Below are positions 37,207-45,333 of a stretch of DNA of 64,000 bases, one piece after another. The notes under the pieces were generated by a model. The model was not told the DNA's origin and ran no database searches. It worked only from the letters and a program-made list of their open reading frames with translations. The position numbers and the translations under genes were made by a program. The stretch's first letter is position 1. Every line of letters begins with the position of its first letter. The DNA lies in contig NZ_JADVOP010000010.1 of NCBI RefSeq assembly GCF_016508585.1, positions 62,001-126,000 on the forward strand. Direction: 5' to 3'. Source of the stretch: Acinetobacter baumannii (GTDB lineage: Bacteria > Pseudomonadota > Gammaproteobacteria > Pseudomonadales > Moraxellaceae).

Positions 37207-38034
37207 TTATGGTTTTGCGGCTTGCTCTGCTACAGGCTCAACCTGAGGTAAACTTGGTAGATACTCGGGTTTTATTAATTCTCTGGCCGTTTGATATGGG
37301 AGTTTTAACTCTGGCATACCTTCCGCATACGAGGTCAACTCATATAATGGATAAACAAAGACAATACCGTTTACGCCATAGTAATAGTTATCGCTCAGTT
37401 GCAATTTATCGCGTGTAATATCTTTTTGAATCAACCAATTAGAGTTTGCATCGTAAAGTTGTTCTGCCACTTTGGCTTCTACATTCGGTTTTAAAATATC
37501 AGTCAGTGCCAAACGTTTTTGCGTGCTTAAATCAAAAGTTACGTATTCATTATGATACATTCCATGTGCAGCACCTGCGGCATAGGTATAGGTTTGAATC
37601 ACAAAAGTGGCTAAATTATTTTGCTGTGATATAAAACGGACATAAATCGAATTTTGATTGAGACCTTTTGGAGATGTCTGGGTCTCGCCTTCAGCAGAAA
37701 TATGCGCTGAATCTTTTTCAAAAGCACCAGGCACATCTTTTTTTATTCGATTGAGAAAATATTCATCAATCCAGGGGACATTGCTTTTTATGCTCTGTAA
37801 ATCATATTGAGTACAGCCCTCTTCATCACAAAACTGCTTTTTAATACCATCAACACGTTGAACCTTTGCTTGGATCAAGGGAATTTGCGTCGATTTTGCA
37901 TTGCTTGTCCCAGTCTGTTCTGCCTGAGGTGCAGGCTTTTCTTGACAACCTGTAGCGATCAGTAAGACTGAAAATAGTGCTGAAACGACCAATCCTGTTT
38001 TTAAATTCACTTGCGTTACCATGTCATAAAGCAT
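37207..38034 (-). CDS. DUF3298 (RsiV-like) domain lipoprotein
   Basis: A 275-residue exported lipoprotein: signal segment LVVSALFSVLLIATGC with lipidation at the Cys near residue 30. The mature part has the RsiV/DUF3298 C-terminal pattern GAAHGMYHNEYVTFDLSTQKRLALTDIL (about 152-179), the fold of the extracytoplasmic sensor of lysozyme anti-sigma factor RsiV, but no membrane anchor or sigma partner is nearby. It may bind peptidoglycan fragments or lysozyme-like proteins; that is inference. ATG start at 38034; a later ATG at 38022 is possible. Confidence 0.82.
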   Translation of the reverse strand: MLYDMVTQVNLKTGLVVSALFSVLLIATGCQEKPAPQAEQTGTSNAKSTQIPLIQAKVQRVDGIKKQFCDEEGCTQYDLQSIKSNVPWIDEYFLNRIKKDVPGAFEKDSAHISAEGETQTSPKGLNQNSIYVRFISQQNNLATFVIQTYTYAAGAAHGMYHNEYVTFDLSTQKRLALTDILKPNVEAKVAEQLYDANSNWLIQKDITRDKLQLSDNYYYGVNGIVFVYPLYELTSYAEGMPELKLPYQTARELIKPEYLPSLPQVEPVAEQAAKP

Positions 38035-38108
38035 AATTAAAGATTTCTTTTATCATAAAACCAGAAATTTCAAATTAATATTCATAATTGTTAATGACTA
38101 ATATTTTA

Positions 38109-38178
38109 TTGGACGAAACCGTTTATTTTTATATCCATATCCAGATTGGAGAAAAATCAGACTGTTTTTAACGTCCAA
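38109..38178. repeat. Spaced inverted repeat between lolA and the DUF3298 gene
   Basis: TTGGACG (38109-38115) and CGTCCAA (38172-38178), 7-bp perfect arms 56 bp apart, about 75 bp upstream of the DUF3298 lipoprotein start. Possibly a looping operator or chance. Confidence 0.35.
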
Positions 38179-38231
38179 TCTATCAGCGTCTTCACTACTC
38201 AATTTATTTTGACTTTGTTCATGCAGGAAGA

Positions 38232-38263
38232 AATAAAAAGCAACCATTTGATTGCTTTTTATT
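38232..38263 (-). terminator. Terminator after lolA
   Basis: Perfect 12-bp stem AATAAAAAGCAA / TTGCTTTTTATT with an 8-base loop, just downstream of the lolA stop on the minus strand. Confidence 0.8.
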
Positions 38264-38274
38264 GGAAAAATTAC

Positions 38275-38970
38275 TTATTGATCAATAATATCTGTACCTT
38301 TAGGGGGTACAAAATTAAAAGTTGAAGCAGGAATAGCCGCATTCACATTGACATTGTTAAAACGTACAGTAGTGGTTTGTCCCAATGAATCTTGCAAGAT
38401 CATCAGTGTCGGAGCATTTTTAGCCCCAAAACTAATCGTCAAGCTTTGGAAAGCACCATCTTTTTGCTTCGGATAAAGCGTATAATAGGTTTTACCTGAA
38501 TCTGGCTGAGTGATTCGATAGGCTTTTTGAATCTGCTGGGTATTACCGCTCAATAGCAATGCAGGCGTATTTGCCACTTGCTCATCTAAGCTCTGTCTAA
38601 CCGCTTGTTGTAGATCGGGATCATAAATCCATACAGTACGTCCAGCAGTCACGATCGTCTGCTTTGCAGGCGTTGTCGTTTCCCAATAGAACTTTCCTGG
38701 GCGCTCTACTTTCATCACCCCTTTAAAGGTCTGGTTCATATGCTGGGCAGTTAAGCCTTTTTTCTGTGCAGCTTTACCCGCTTGTGTTGCCTTGGTGGTC
38801 TGTTCAAAATTTGCAGTAAAGCTTTTTACGCCACTGAGCTGTTTGACAAGATTGGCTGTCGCTTGTTGCTCCGACGCAGCAGTCGCTGCAAAAACTGTTG
38901 TGCTCATGACTGGTGCAAGCAGTGCTGCACCCAAGGTTACTGCACCCATCGTTTTACGAAGCATATTCAT
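38275..38970 (-). CDS. lolA: Periplasmic lipoprotein chaperone LolA
   Basis: LolA carries lipoproteins released by LolCDE across the periplasm to LolB. The signal peptide (about 1-28, cleavage after VFA) is clear. The mature protein has the LolA core: LSGVKSFTANFEQTT, KGVMKVERPGKFYWETTTPAKQTIVTAGRTVWIYDPDLQQAVRQ, and LQDSLGQTTTVRFNNVNVN. The 231-residue length is slightly above E. coli because of an insertion near 62-78 and a longer signal. ATG at 38970 with AAGGTG upstream. Its partner lolB is at 10369. Confidence 0.95.
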   Translation of the reverse strand: MNMLRKTMGAVTLGAALLAPVMSTTVFAATAASEQQATANLVKQLSGVKSFTANFEQTTKATQAGKAAQKKGLTAQHMNQTFKGVMKVERPGKFYWETTTPAKQTIVTAGRTVWIYDPDLQQAVRQSLDEQVANTPALLLSGNTQQIQKAYRITQPDSGKTYYTLYPKQKDGAFQSLTISFGAKNAPTLMILQDSLGQTTTVRFNNVNVNAAIPASTFNFVPPKGTDIIDQ

Positions 38971-39158
38971 ATGTTCACCTTTGCTATGTCTGCATATAAA
39001 ACCACATGCAGAATGTTATTTAGATGACCTATCTTAAACTAAATCATCTCAGTAATAATTGAGAAAATAAGAAGTTTTGTATTGTTATTAGTTCAATATG
39101 TAGAAAATTATTCATCATCATGGAGAGTAAATTTAATGTAAATACACTCTTGAACATA

Positions 39159-39187
39159 AAAAAAGCCCGCAATAAAGCGGGCTTTTT
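39159..39187 (-). terminator. Terminator after rpmA
   Basis: AAAAAGCCCGC / GCGGGCTTTTT, 11-bp stem with a 6-base loop and A/T runs on both sides, directly downstream of rpmA on the minus strand. Confidence 0.88.
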
Positions 39188-39201
39188 CGAACCATTAAAG
39201 C

Positions 39202-39456
39202 TTACACTTCAACAGATACATAGCGACGGCCAAACTGACCTTTCACTTCAAATTTGATTACGCCATCAGCAGTAGCAAATAAAGTATGGTCACGACCCAT
39301 ACCTACGTTTGCACCAGCGTGGAATTCTGTACCACGTTGACGAACGATAATGTTACCAGCAGTCACAGCTTGACCACCGTACATTTTAACACCCAACATT
39401 TTAGGGTTCGAATCACGACCGTTTTTAGTCGAACCACCGGCTTTTTTAGTTGCCAT
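39202..39456 (-). CDS. rpmA: 50S ribosomal protein L27
   Basis: L27 lies near the peptidyl-transferase centre. 84 residues with the canonical start [16 protein letters not shown], then [26 protein letters not shown]. No N-terminal extension requiring cleavage is present. It follows rplU at 19 bp, the universal rplU-rpmA operon, and ends before a strong terminator. Confidence 0.98.
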   Translation of the reverse strand: MATKKAGGSTKNGRDSNPKMLGVKMYGGQAVTAGNIIVRQRGTEFHAGANVGMGRDHTLFATADGVIKFEVKGQFGRRYVSVEV

Positions 39457-39475
39457 GTCTCTATACTCCTAGTGA

Positions 39476-39787
39476 TTAACCTGCGATCGCAGTAATTTTC
39501 AACTCGGTAAACCATTGACGGTGACCTTGTTGTTTACGGTAGTGCTTACGACGACGCATTTTAACAATACGGATTTTGTCATGACGACCGTGACCAACCA
39601 CTTCTGCAGTTACTTTTGCGCCAGCGACAACTGGAGCACCGATTTGAATGCTTTCGCCATTCACAACCATTAATACATCATCAAATGTAATCGTTGCGCC
39701 TGTTTCAGCTTTCAACAATTCAACTTTAAGGGTTTCACCCTCAACAACACGGTGCTGTTTACCACCGCTTTGGATTACTGCGTACAT
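39476..39787 (-). CDS. rplU: 50S ribosomal protein L21
   Basis: L21 binds 23S rRNA. The ATG at 39787 has GGAG seven bases upstream and gives the standard 103-residue protein [14 protein letters not shown]; the TTG extension at 39799 is rejected. The C-terminal [23 protein letters not shown] is typical. It is divergent from ispB, an arrangement shared by many gammaproteobacteria, and leads the rplU-rpmA operon. Confidence 0.98.
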   Translation of the reverse strand: MYAVIQSGGKQHRVVEGETLKVELLKAETGATITFDDVLMVVNGESIQIGAPVVAGAKVTAEVVGHGRHDKIRIVKMRRRKHYRKQQGHRQWFTELKITAIAG

Positions 39788-40206
39788 AACGTACTCCAAC
39801 TTGCCCGTGTCGTCGTGCCGATAAAGGAATATATCGATCTTAAAACGAACGCCACTGGGGGTTATACAAGGGCAAAGATTTTAAGTGATAATGAATTAAA
39901 CAACAAGTCATTTTCATCAAATATTAGCACTGTCTACAAATTAATCGCAATAATCTCTTTTTTTTAAGGTTTAGCCCTTGAATATGTGAATTTTTTTATT
40001 AAATTGAAATAGATTTTTAAAACAAATCGGCTACTATGTAGCTCAAAACAACAATGTGCAGAATATTTAATGTTTTATGGTTTTTTGGACAAATAAACAA
40101 CAAATCATTAAGATTCAGGCACGATGTCTGCTTCCAAAAGCAACATTCCGACATATTCATTGTTACACTAACGACTTAAAACGCATTTGTATGAGGCTCC
40201 CACCCG
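39788..40206. other. 419-bp divergent promoter region between rplU and ispB
   Basis: It holds the promoters of rplU-rpmA (leftward) and ispB (rightward). In the rplU leader TTGCCC (39801-39806) can pair with GGGCAA (39870-39875), closing a region of about 75 bases, a possible leader structure. The rest is AT-rich with no coding frame. Confidence 0.5.
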
Positions 40207-41190
40207 ATGACCATCGACTTTAAGCAAGATATTCTCGCTCCTGTTGCAACAGACTTTGCTGCGATGGACAAGTTTATTAATGAAGGGATTACCTCAAAAG
40301 TTGCTTTGGTGATGGCAGTCAGTAAACATGTAGTTGAAGCAGGTGGCAAACGCATGCGCCCCATTATGTGTCTACTTGCAGCAAAAGCTTGCGGTGCAAC
40401 CGATGTGCAAATGGAACCCTATCGTAAGCTGGCTGCCATTATTGAAATGTTACACACGGCAACATTGGTTCACGATGATGTCGTTGATGAGTCTGGTTTG
40501 CGTCGTGGTCGTCCGACTGCCAATGCAACATGGAATAACCAAACAGCTGTCTTGGTGGGCGACTTCCTGATTTCACGTGCATTTGACTTGTTGGTTGATC
40601 TGGACAATATGGTGTTGTTAAAAGATTTTTCGACAGGAACCTGTGAAATTGCCGAGGGTGAAGTTTTACAACTTCAAGCACAACATCAACCTGAAACCAC
40701 AGAACAAACTTATTTAGACATTATTCACGGTAAAACTTCACGTCTATTTGAGTTGGCAACAGAAGGTGCAGCCATTCTTGCCGGTCAAGCACAATATCGC
40801 GAACCTCTCCGTCTTTTTGCCGGGCATTTTGGCAATGCCTTTCAAATCATTGATGATATTTTAGACTATACCTCTGATGCTGAAACATTAGGTAAAAATA
40901 TTGGTGATGATTTGATGGAAGGAAAACCGACTTTACCTTTAATCTCTGCTTTAGCGAATACACAGGGCGAACAACACGAAATTATTCGTAAGAGTATTGC
41001 AACTGGCGGGACAGCAGATTTAGAACGCGTGATTGAAATCGTGCAAACGTCTGGTGCTTTAGATTATTGCAGTCGCCGTGCAAATGAAGAAACACAAGCT
41101 GCGATCCAAGCACTGAGTCATTTACCTGAATCTGAATACCGTCAAGCATTGTATAACTTGGCGCAACTTGCCTTACATCGCATTCAATAG
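40207..41190 (+). CDS. ispB: Polyprenyl (octaprenyl-type) diphosphate synthase IspB
   Basis: A trans-prenyltransferase making the isoprenoid side chain of ubiquinone by adding IPP units to FPP. The first aspartate-rich motif is DDVVD at 90-94 followed by RRGRPTAN, and the second is DDILD at about 217-221. GGKRMRP near 47-52 is the IPP-binding motif. The 327-residue length fits. It is divergent from rplU. Acinetobacter ubiquinone is usually Q-9, so the exact chain length cannot be read from the sequence. Cytoplasmic, membrane-associated. Confidence 0.95.
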   Translation: MTIDFKQDILAPVATDFAAMDKFINEGITSKVALVMAVSKHVVEAGGKRMRPIMCLLAAKACGATDVQMEPYRKLAAIIEMLHTATLVHDDVVDESGLRRGRPTANATWNNQTAVLVGDFLISRAFDLLVDLDNMVLLKDFSTGTCEIAEGEVLQLQAQHQPETTEQTYLDIIHGKTSRLFELATEGAAILAGQAQYREPLRLFAGHFGNAFQIIDDILDYTSDAETLGKNIGDDLMEGKPTLPLISALANTQGEQHEIIRKSIATGGTADLERVIEIVQTSGALDYCSRRANEETQAAIQALSHLPESEYRQALYNLAQLALHRIQ

Positions 41191-41204
41191 AATTTACAAG
41201 GCTT

Positions 41205-43259
41205 ATGCATATACATTTTAATGATCTTTTCCTCCTTATGCAGGAACAACTTGATGATCCCAAGGTTGTTCCGAATCCAGATATTTTAATTGAGTTAGTC
41301 AAACGGATCAGACCTAATGACACCAGAAATCTGGAAGAAATTAAAAACAAATTCAATGCTTTAATTCAATCTTTACTCATTACCCCCAATGCGTCTTCAG
41401 CACTTCAAGGCTACTTACTGAAGTTAGTCAATCATTACAAACAAGCAGGACTATATGCAGACAGCGGCATATTATCCTTAGATGGTTTCTGGAATCAGCT
41501 TGGGCAACGTATTGGTGCGCATTTTCTTCCTTTATTACCTGATGAAACCGAACTGAAAGATTTAGTCGGCAAGGTTTTTTATCAACGCAGTGATAAATAT
41601 TGGCTTGAAAATATCGATTCAGAGAATTGGAAACAGTTATTTCGACTTCTCAATCAAGGACACCGCTATAGCAATGATAAACTAGGCATCAAACGCGATA
41701 TTATTAAAGCGATTACGGTACTCTCCTACCGTATTAGTGGCATTGGCTTATATCCTGAGTTTATCAATGCTTATCCTGAATTACAGGAATATGAATCTCC
41801 ATTTTTGGTTCAGAACCGTGAAATCGTTGAATTTATAGAGGCTTATAAAAAACAACACCGTGATCTGGATCAATATGCGGTCACTGTTCCACCAGATGCA
41901 GACCAAGCGTTGGTGATGATTGAACAGTGCCGTGATGTTGTGTTCAAGGTCCGTCGAGCAATTAAGCGGATTGGTGTCAGCCTGAGTTTGACCTATTTAC
42001 TGTCGCTCCTTGAACAATGTTTGGATCGTATTGAATTGTTATTGAATCTCTTGGTCGAAGATGATCAGATTCGTTATCCATTGTGCGGAGAACTCCTTAC
42101 TGACTTGGTTGATGCACATTATAGCGAAACCAGTGTGCGCGACCTGCTCAAAACCAATAGTGAATTGATTGCCCTACAAGTTACAGAAAATGCCAGTAAA
42201 ACGGGTGAGCATTATGTAAGTACCGATAAAAAAGGTTTCTTGGGCATGTACAAGGCCGCTGCAGGTGCAGGGGCGATTATTGCTACAATGGCAACGCTTA
42301 AAATCCTTTCTGCACGTTTAGTGCTCGCCCCCTTCATGCATGCTTTTCTCTATAGCATGAATTATTCACTGGGTTTTATTCTGATTCATGTTTTGCATTT
42401 TACGGTTGCGACCAAACAACCCGCAATGACAGCTGCCGCACTTGCATCGACCGTACAGCATCAAAAAGGATCTAAAACTGCACAAATTGCTGAACTTGCA
42501 GGTCTGATTATTAATATTATTCGTACTCAGTTTATTGCGATTTTAGGCAATATTTCGATTGCAATACCCACCGCTGCATTCATCACCTATCTATGGCAAT
42601 GGGTAATGGACGAACCTTTGCTCACACATGCAAAAGCCACGACCTTACTGCATAGCTTAAATCCGTTTACCTCGCTTGCCATTCCACATGCAGCAATCGC
42701 TGGTGTTTGTTTATTTTTATCAGGATTAATTGCAGGATATTTCGATAATATGTCGGTTTATCGCAAGGTCGGACCACGCCTAAAAGCCCACACCAAATGG
42801 AAGAAACTTTTAGGACAAGAACGTCTCAATAAATTCGCGGATTACGTTGAACGCAATTTAGGTGCACTGGCAGGTAATTTCCTCTTTGGAATCATGCTTG
42901 GAAGTATGGGAACCATTGGTTTTATCTTGGGTTTACCTCTGGATATTCGTCATATTGCTTTTGCATCTGCAAACTTTATTCAAGGGCTGATGACAATTAA
43001 TGGTGCTCCAGATATCGGGTTAATTATCGTATCTTTTCTCGGTGTATTATGTATTGGTTTAACTAACTTGTTTGTGAGTTTTACCTTAACCATTATCGTT
43101 GCACTGAGAGCAAGACAGGTACGTTTTTCCCAATGGAAACCTTTGGCAAAACTGATATTTACCCATTTTTCAACACGCCCCATTGATTTTTTCTGGCCCC
43201 CTAAACAACCTTTACAACTTGAAGACGAAACAACTCCACAAAACAAACTAAATCACTAA
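41205..43259 (+). CDS. 'Site-specific recombinase Gcr' family membrane protein (function uncertain)
   Basis: A 684-residue protein of the family named site-specific recombinase (Gcr-like). The N-terminal half is hydrophilic and helical (LLMQEQLDDPKVVPNPDILIELVKRIRP...). The C-terminal half has about six to eight membrane segments (around 345-630), which does not fit a DNA recombinase; the tyrosine/serine recombinase active-site motifs are absent. The inherited name is therefore doubtful. The conserved NPFTSLAIPHAAIAG and RHIAFASANF stretches belong to the family. It begins 14 bp after ispB and is probably cotranscribed with it. Confidence 0.8.
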   Translation: MHIHFNDLFLLMQEQLDDPKVVPNPDILIELVKRIRPNDTRNLEEIKNKFNALIQSLLITPNASSALQGYLLKLVNHYKQAGLYADSGILSLDGFWNQLGQRIGAHFLPLLPDETELKDLVGKVFYQRSDKYWLENIDSENWKQLFRLLNQGHRYSNDKLGIKRDIIKAITVLSYRISGIGLYPEFINAYPELQEYESPFLVQNREIVEFIEAYKKQHRDLDQYAVTVPPDADQALVMIEQCRDVVFKVRRAIKRIGVSLSLTYLLSLLEQCLDRIELLLNLLVEDDQIRYPLCGELLTDLVDAHYSETSVRDLLKTNSELIALQVTENASKTGEHYVSTDKKGFLGMYKAAAGAGAIIATMATLKILSARLVLAPFMHAFLYSMNYSLGFILIHVLHFTVATKQPAMTAAALASTVQHQKGSKTAQIAELAGLIINIIRTQFIAILGNISIAIPTAAFITYLWQWVMDEPLLTHAKATTLLHSLNPFTSLAIPHAAIAGVCLFLSGLIAGYFDNMSVYRKVGPRLKAHTKWKKLLGQERLNKFADYVERNLGALAGNFLFGIMLGSMGTIGFILGLPLDIRHIAFASANFIQGLMTINGAPDIGLIIVSFLGVLCIGLTNLFVSFTLTIIVALRARQVRFSQWKPLAKLIFTHFSTRPIDFFWPPKQPLQLEDETTPQNKLNH

Positions 43260-43344
43260 ACTTTTTGTTATTTTTTGTGCAAAATGTCAAATATTTTACA
43301 AAAAGAAATTAGTATAAATTACCTAATTTTACTCACTTGAAAAA

Positions 43345-43366
43345 AAGTGTACTGGCGAGTACACTT
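43345..43366. promoter_or_regulatory. Palindromic operator candidate upstream of pap2-adeIJK
   Basis: AAGTGTACT, centre GGCG, AGTACACTT: 9-bp perfect arms, 52 bp before the PAP2 start codon. AdeIJK of A. baumannii is repressed by the TetR-type regulator AdeN, encoded elsewhere; this palindrome has the shape expected of a TetR operator. It lacks a T tract and is an unlikely terminator. Confidence 0.6.
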
Positions 43367-43417
43367 CAGTGCATTAAATAAACTTAACGTACATGTTTTT
43401 ATACTCTAGGTCATTTT

Positions 43418-44056
43418 ATGCCTTATGTATTGCTCCTTATTGGCTGTATAAGTTTACTTATTGGGAGTATTGGTTTAACCATTAACCAAATACAACTCTT
43501 TGATTTATCAAGTGTTGTATGGATGAGTTCACACCGTTTAGATTTTTTAAATGGTATTGCACTTGGCCTATCCTACCTAGGCGGCTTACCGTCAATGATC
43601 GTGATTGCAGGGCTATGCAATATATATTTCATACGCCTGAAACAGTATGCAAACTTACTGATGATCAGTATTGGGTTACTTGGTGCTTCAGCGATTGGTT
43701 GGATAATTAAATATCTGGTCAATCGCCCACGACCTGATGAAATCTACCAAATGGTGCAAACCTACGGTGCTTCATTTCCCAGTGCTCACAGTATTTATGC
43801 TGCTATTGTATGTTGTTCGATTATGTTTATATTTCAAAAGCATCACCACGTTAAATGGATTGGCTTGGGGGGCTTTTTATGGTTTCTAAGCATGGGGGTC
43901 TCTAGAATTTATCTGGGAGCACATTTCCCAACTGATGTACTCACTGGATGGGGTATAGGTTTCATATGGGCTGCTATTTTATGGCTCATATTGATGCCAG
44001 AAACGTTAAGTCAGAACAAATTATTTTTAGATAAGAATCTAAACGAGGTGGAATAA
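43418..44056 (+). CDS. PAP2 family phosphatase
   Basis: A 212-residue membrane protein with about six segments and the three phosphatase motifs of the PAP2 superfamily: KYLVNRPRP (about 103-111), FPSAHS (about 126-131) and SRIYLGAHFPTDVLTG (about 163-178). Such enzymes dephosphorylate undecaprenyl or other lipid phosphates at the periplasmic face. The stop codon overlaps the adeI start (TAATG), so it is the first gene of a pap2-adeIJK operon, also seen in A. baumannii. A role in lipid recycling linked to efflux is not established. Confidence 0.9.
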   Translation: MPYVLLLIGCISLLIGSIGLTINQIQLFDLSSVVWMSSHRLDFLNGIALGLSYLGGLPSMIVIAGLCNIYFIRLKQYANLLMISIGLLGASAIGWIIKYLVNRPRPDEIYQMVQTYGASFPSAHSIYAAIVCCSIMFIFQKHHHVKWIGLGGFLWFLSMGVSRIYLGAHFPTDVLTGWGIGFIWAAILWLILMPETLSQNKLFLDKNLNEVE

Positions 44057-45321
44057 TGATGTCGGCAAAGCTTTGGGCTCCTGCCCTTACTGCTTGTGCT
44101 CTCGCAACAAGTATTGCACTTGTAGGTTGCAGCAAAGATCCTAAATCAGCACAAGAAGCTGGTGGTGCTGCCCAAAAAATGCCGCCGACTGAAGTTGGTG
44201 TCATTGTTGCTCAACCACAAAGCGTTGAACAGACTGTAGAACTTTCTGGTCGTACTTCAGCCTATCAAATCTCTGAAGTTCGCCCGCAAACAAATGGTGT
44301 GATTTTAAAGCGTTTGTTTACAGAAGGTAGTTTTGTTCGTGAGGGTCAACCTCTTTATGAGATTGATTCGCGAGTTAACCGTGCAAACTTAGACAATGCA
44401 AAAGCAGCTTTAGTACGTCAGCAAGCGAATTTAAATTCATTACAAGTTAAAGCAAATCGTTATCGTCAACTTGTTGGCATTAACGCAGTGTCTAAACAAG
44501 AATATGATGACTTACTTGCTCAAATAAAACTTGCTGAAGCAGATATTGCTGCTTCAAATGCGACTGTTAAAAATGCACAAATTGACCTAGGCTACTCAAC
44601 TGTTCGTTCGCCTATTTCTGGTCAATCCGGTCGTTCATCTGTTACTGCCGGTGCTTTAGTCACAGCAAATCAGGCGAATGCTTTAGTGACGATTCAACAG
44701 CTTGATCCAATTTACGTAGACATCAGCCAATCAAGTGCTGAGTTGTTACGTCTACGTCAACAATTGAGTCAAGGCAGCATTGATCGCAGTAACAATACGA
44801 AAGTACGCTTAAAACTTGAAGATGGTAGTTATTACCCAGTTGAAGGAAATCTGGCATTTTCTGATGCCAGTGTAAACCCTGAAACAGGTTCTGTGACATT
44901 ACGTGCTGTGTTCTCTAATCCGAACCACTTGTTATTGCCGGGTATGTTTGCCAATGCGCAAATCGTACAGGGTGTCATTCCAAATGCTTACTTGGTTCCA
45001 CAAGCAGCGATTACACGTACGCCAACAGGTCAAGCCATTGCAATGATTGTCAATGCAAAGGGTGCTGTTGAAAGCCGTCCAATCACAACTGCTGGTGTTC
45101 ATGGAAAAGATTGGATTGTCACTCAAGGTTTAAATACAGGTGATAAAGTCATTGTAGATGGTATTGCTAAAGTAAAACCTGAACAGGAAGTGGTTGCTAA
45201 ACCGTACCAACCACAAGCTGAAGCTCAACCTGGACAAGCTGCGCCTAAACCAGCAACAGCTGCTCAACCTGCGGCACAGCAAGAAAAAAACAGTGAACAA
45301 AAATCTACTTCACATGCTTAA
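44056..45321 (+). CDS. adeI: Multidrug efflux RND periplasmic adaptor AdeI
   Basis: Membrane fusion protein of the AdeIJK tripartite pump, which expels beta-lactams, chloramphenicol, tetracyclines, fluoroquinolones and other compounds at a basal level in Acinetobacter. 421 residues; lipoprotein signal ending in ALVGC (C25). The mature part has the paired lipoyl/hairpin domains and the conserved DLGYSTVRSPISGQSGRSSVTAGALV segment, then a beta-barrel and a Pro/Ala/Gln-rich C-terminal tail. The start overlaps the PAP2 stop; GAGGTGG precedes it. It matches A. baumannii AdeI closely by memory. Confidence 0.95.
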   Translation: MMSAKLWAPALTACALATSIALVGCSKDPKSAQEAGGAAQKMPPTEVGVIVAQPQSVEQTVELSGRTSAYQISEVRPQTNGVILKRLFTEGSFVREGQPLYEIDSRVNRANLDNAKAALVRQQANLNSLQVKANRYRQLVGINAVSKQEYDDLLAQIKLAEADIAASNATVKNAQIDLGYSTVRSPISGQSGRSSVTAGALVTANQANALVTIQQLDPIYVDISQSSAELLRLRQQLSQGSIDRSNNTKVRLKLEDGSYYPVEGNLAFSDASVNPETGSVTLRAVFSNPNHLLLPGMFANAQIVQGVIPNAYLVPQAAITRTPTGQAIAMIVNAKGAVESRPITTAGVHGKDWIVTQGLNTGDKVIVDGIAKVKPEQEVVAKPYQPQAEAQPGQAAPKPATAAQPAAQQEKNSEQKSTSHA

Positions 45322-45333
45322 GGGGTAGACTGA

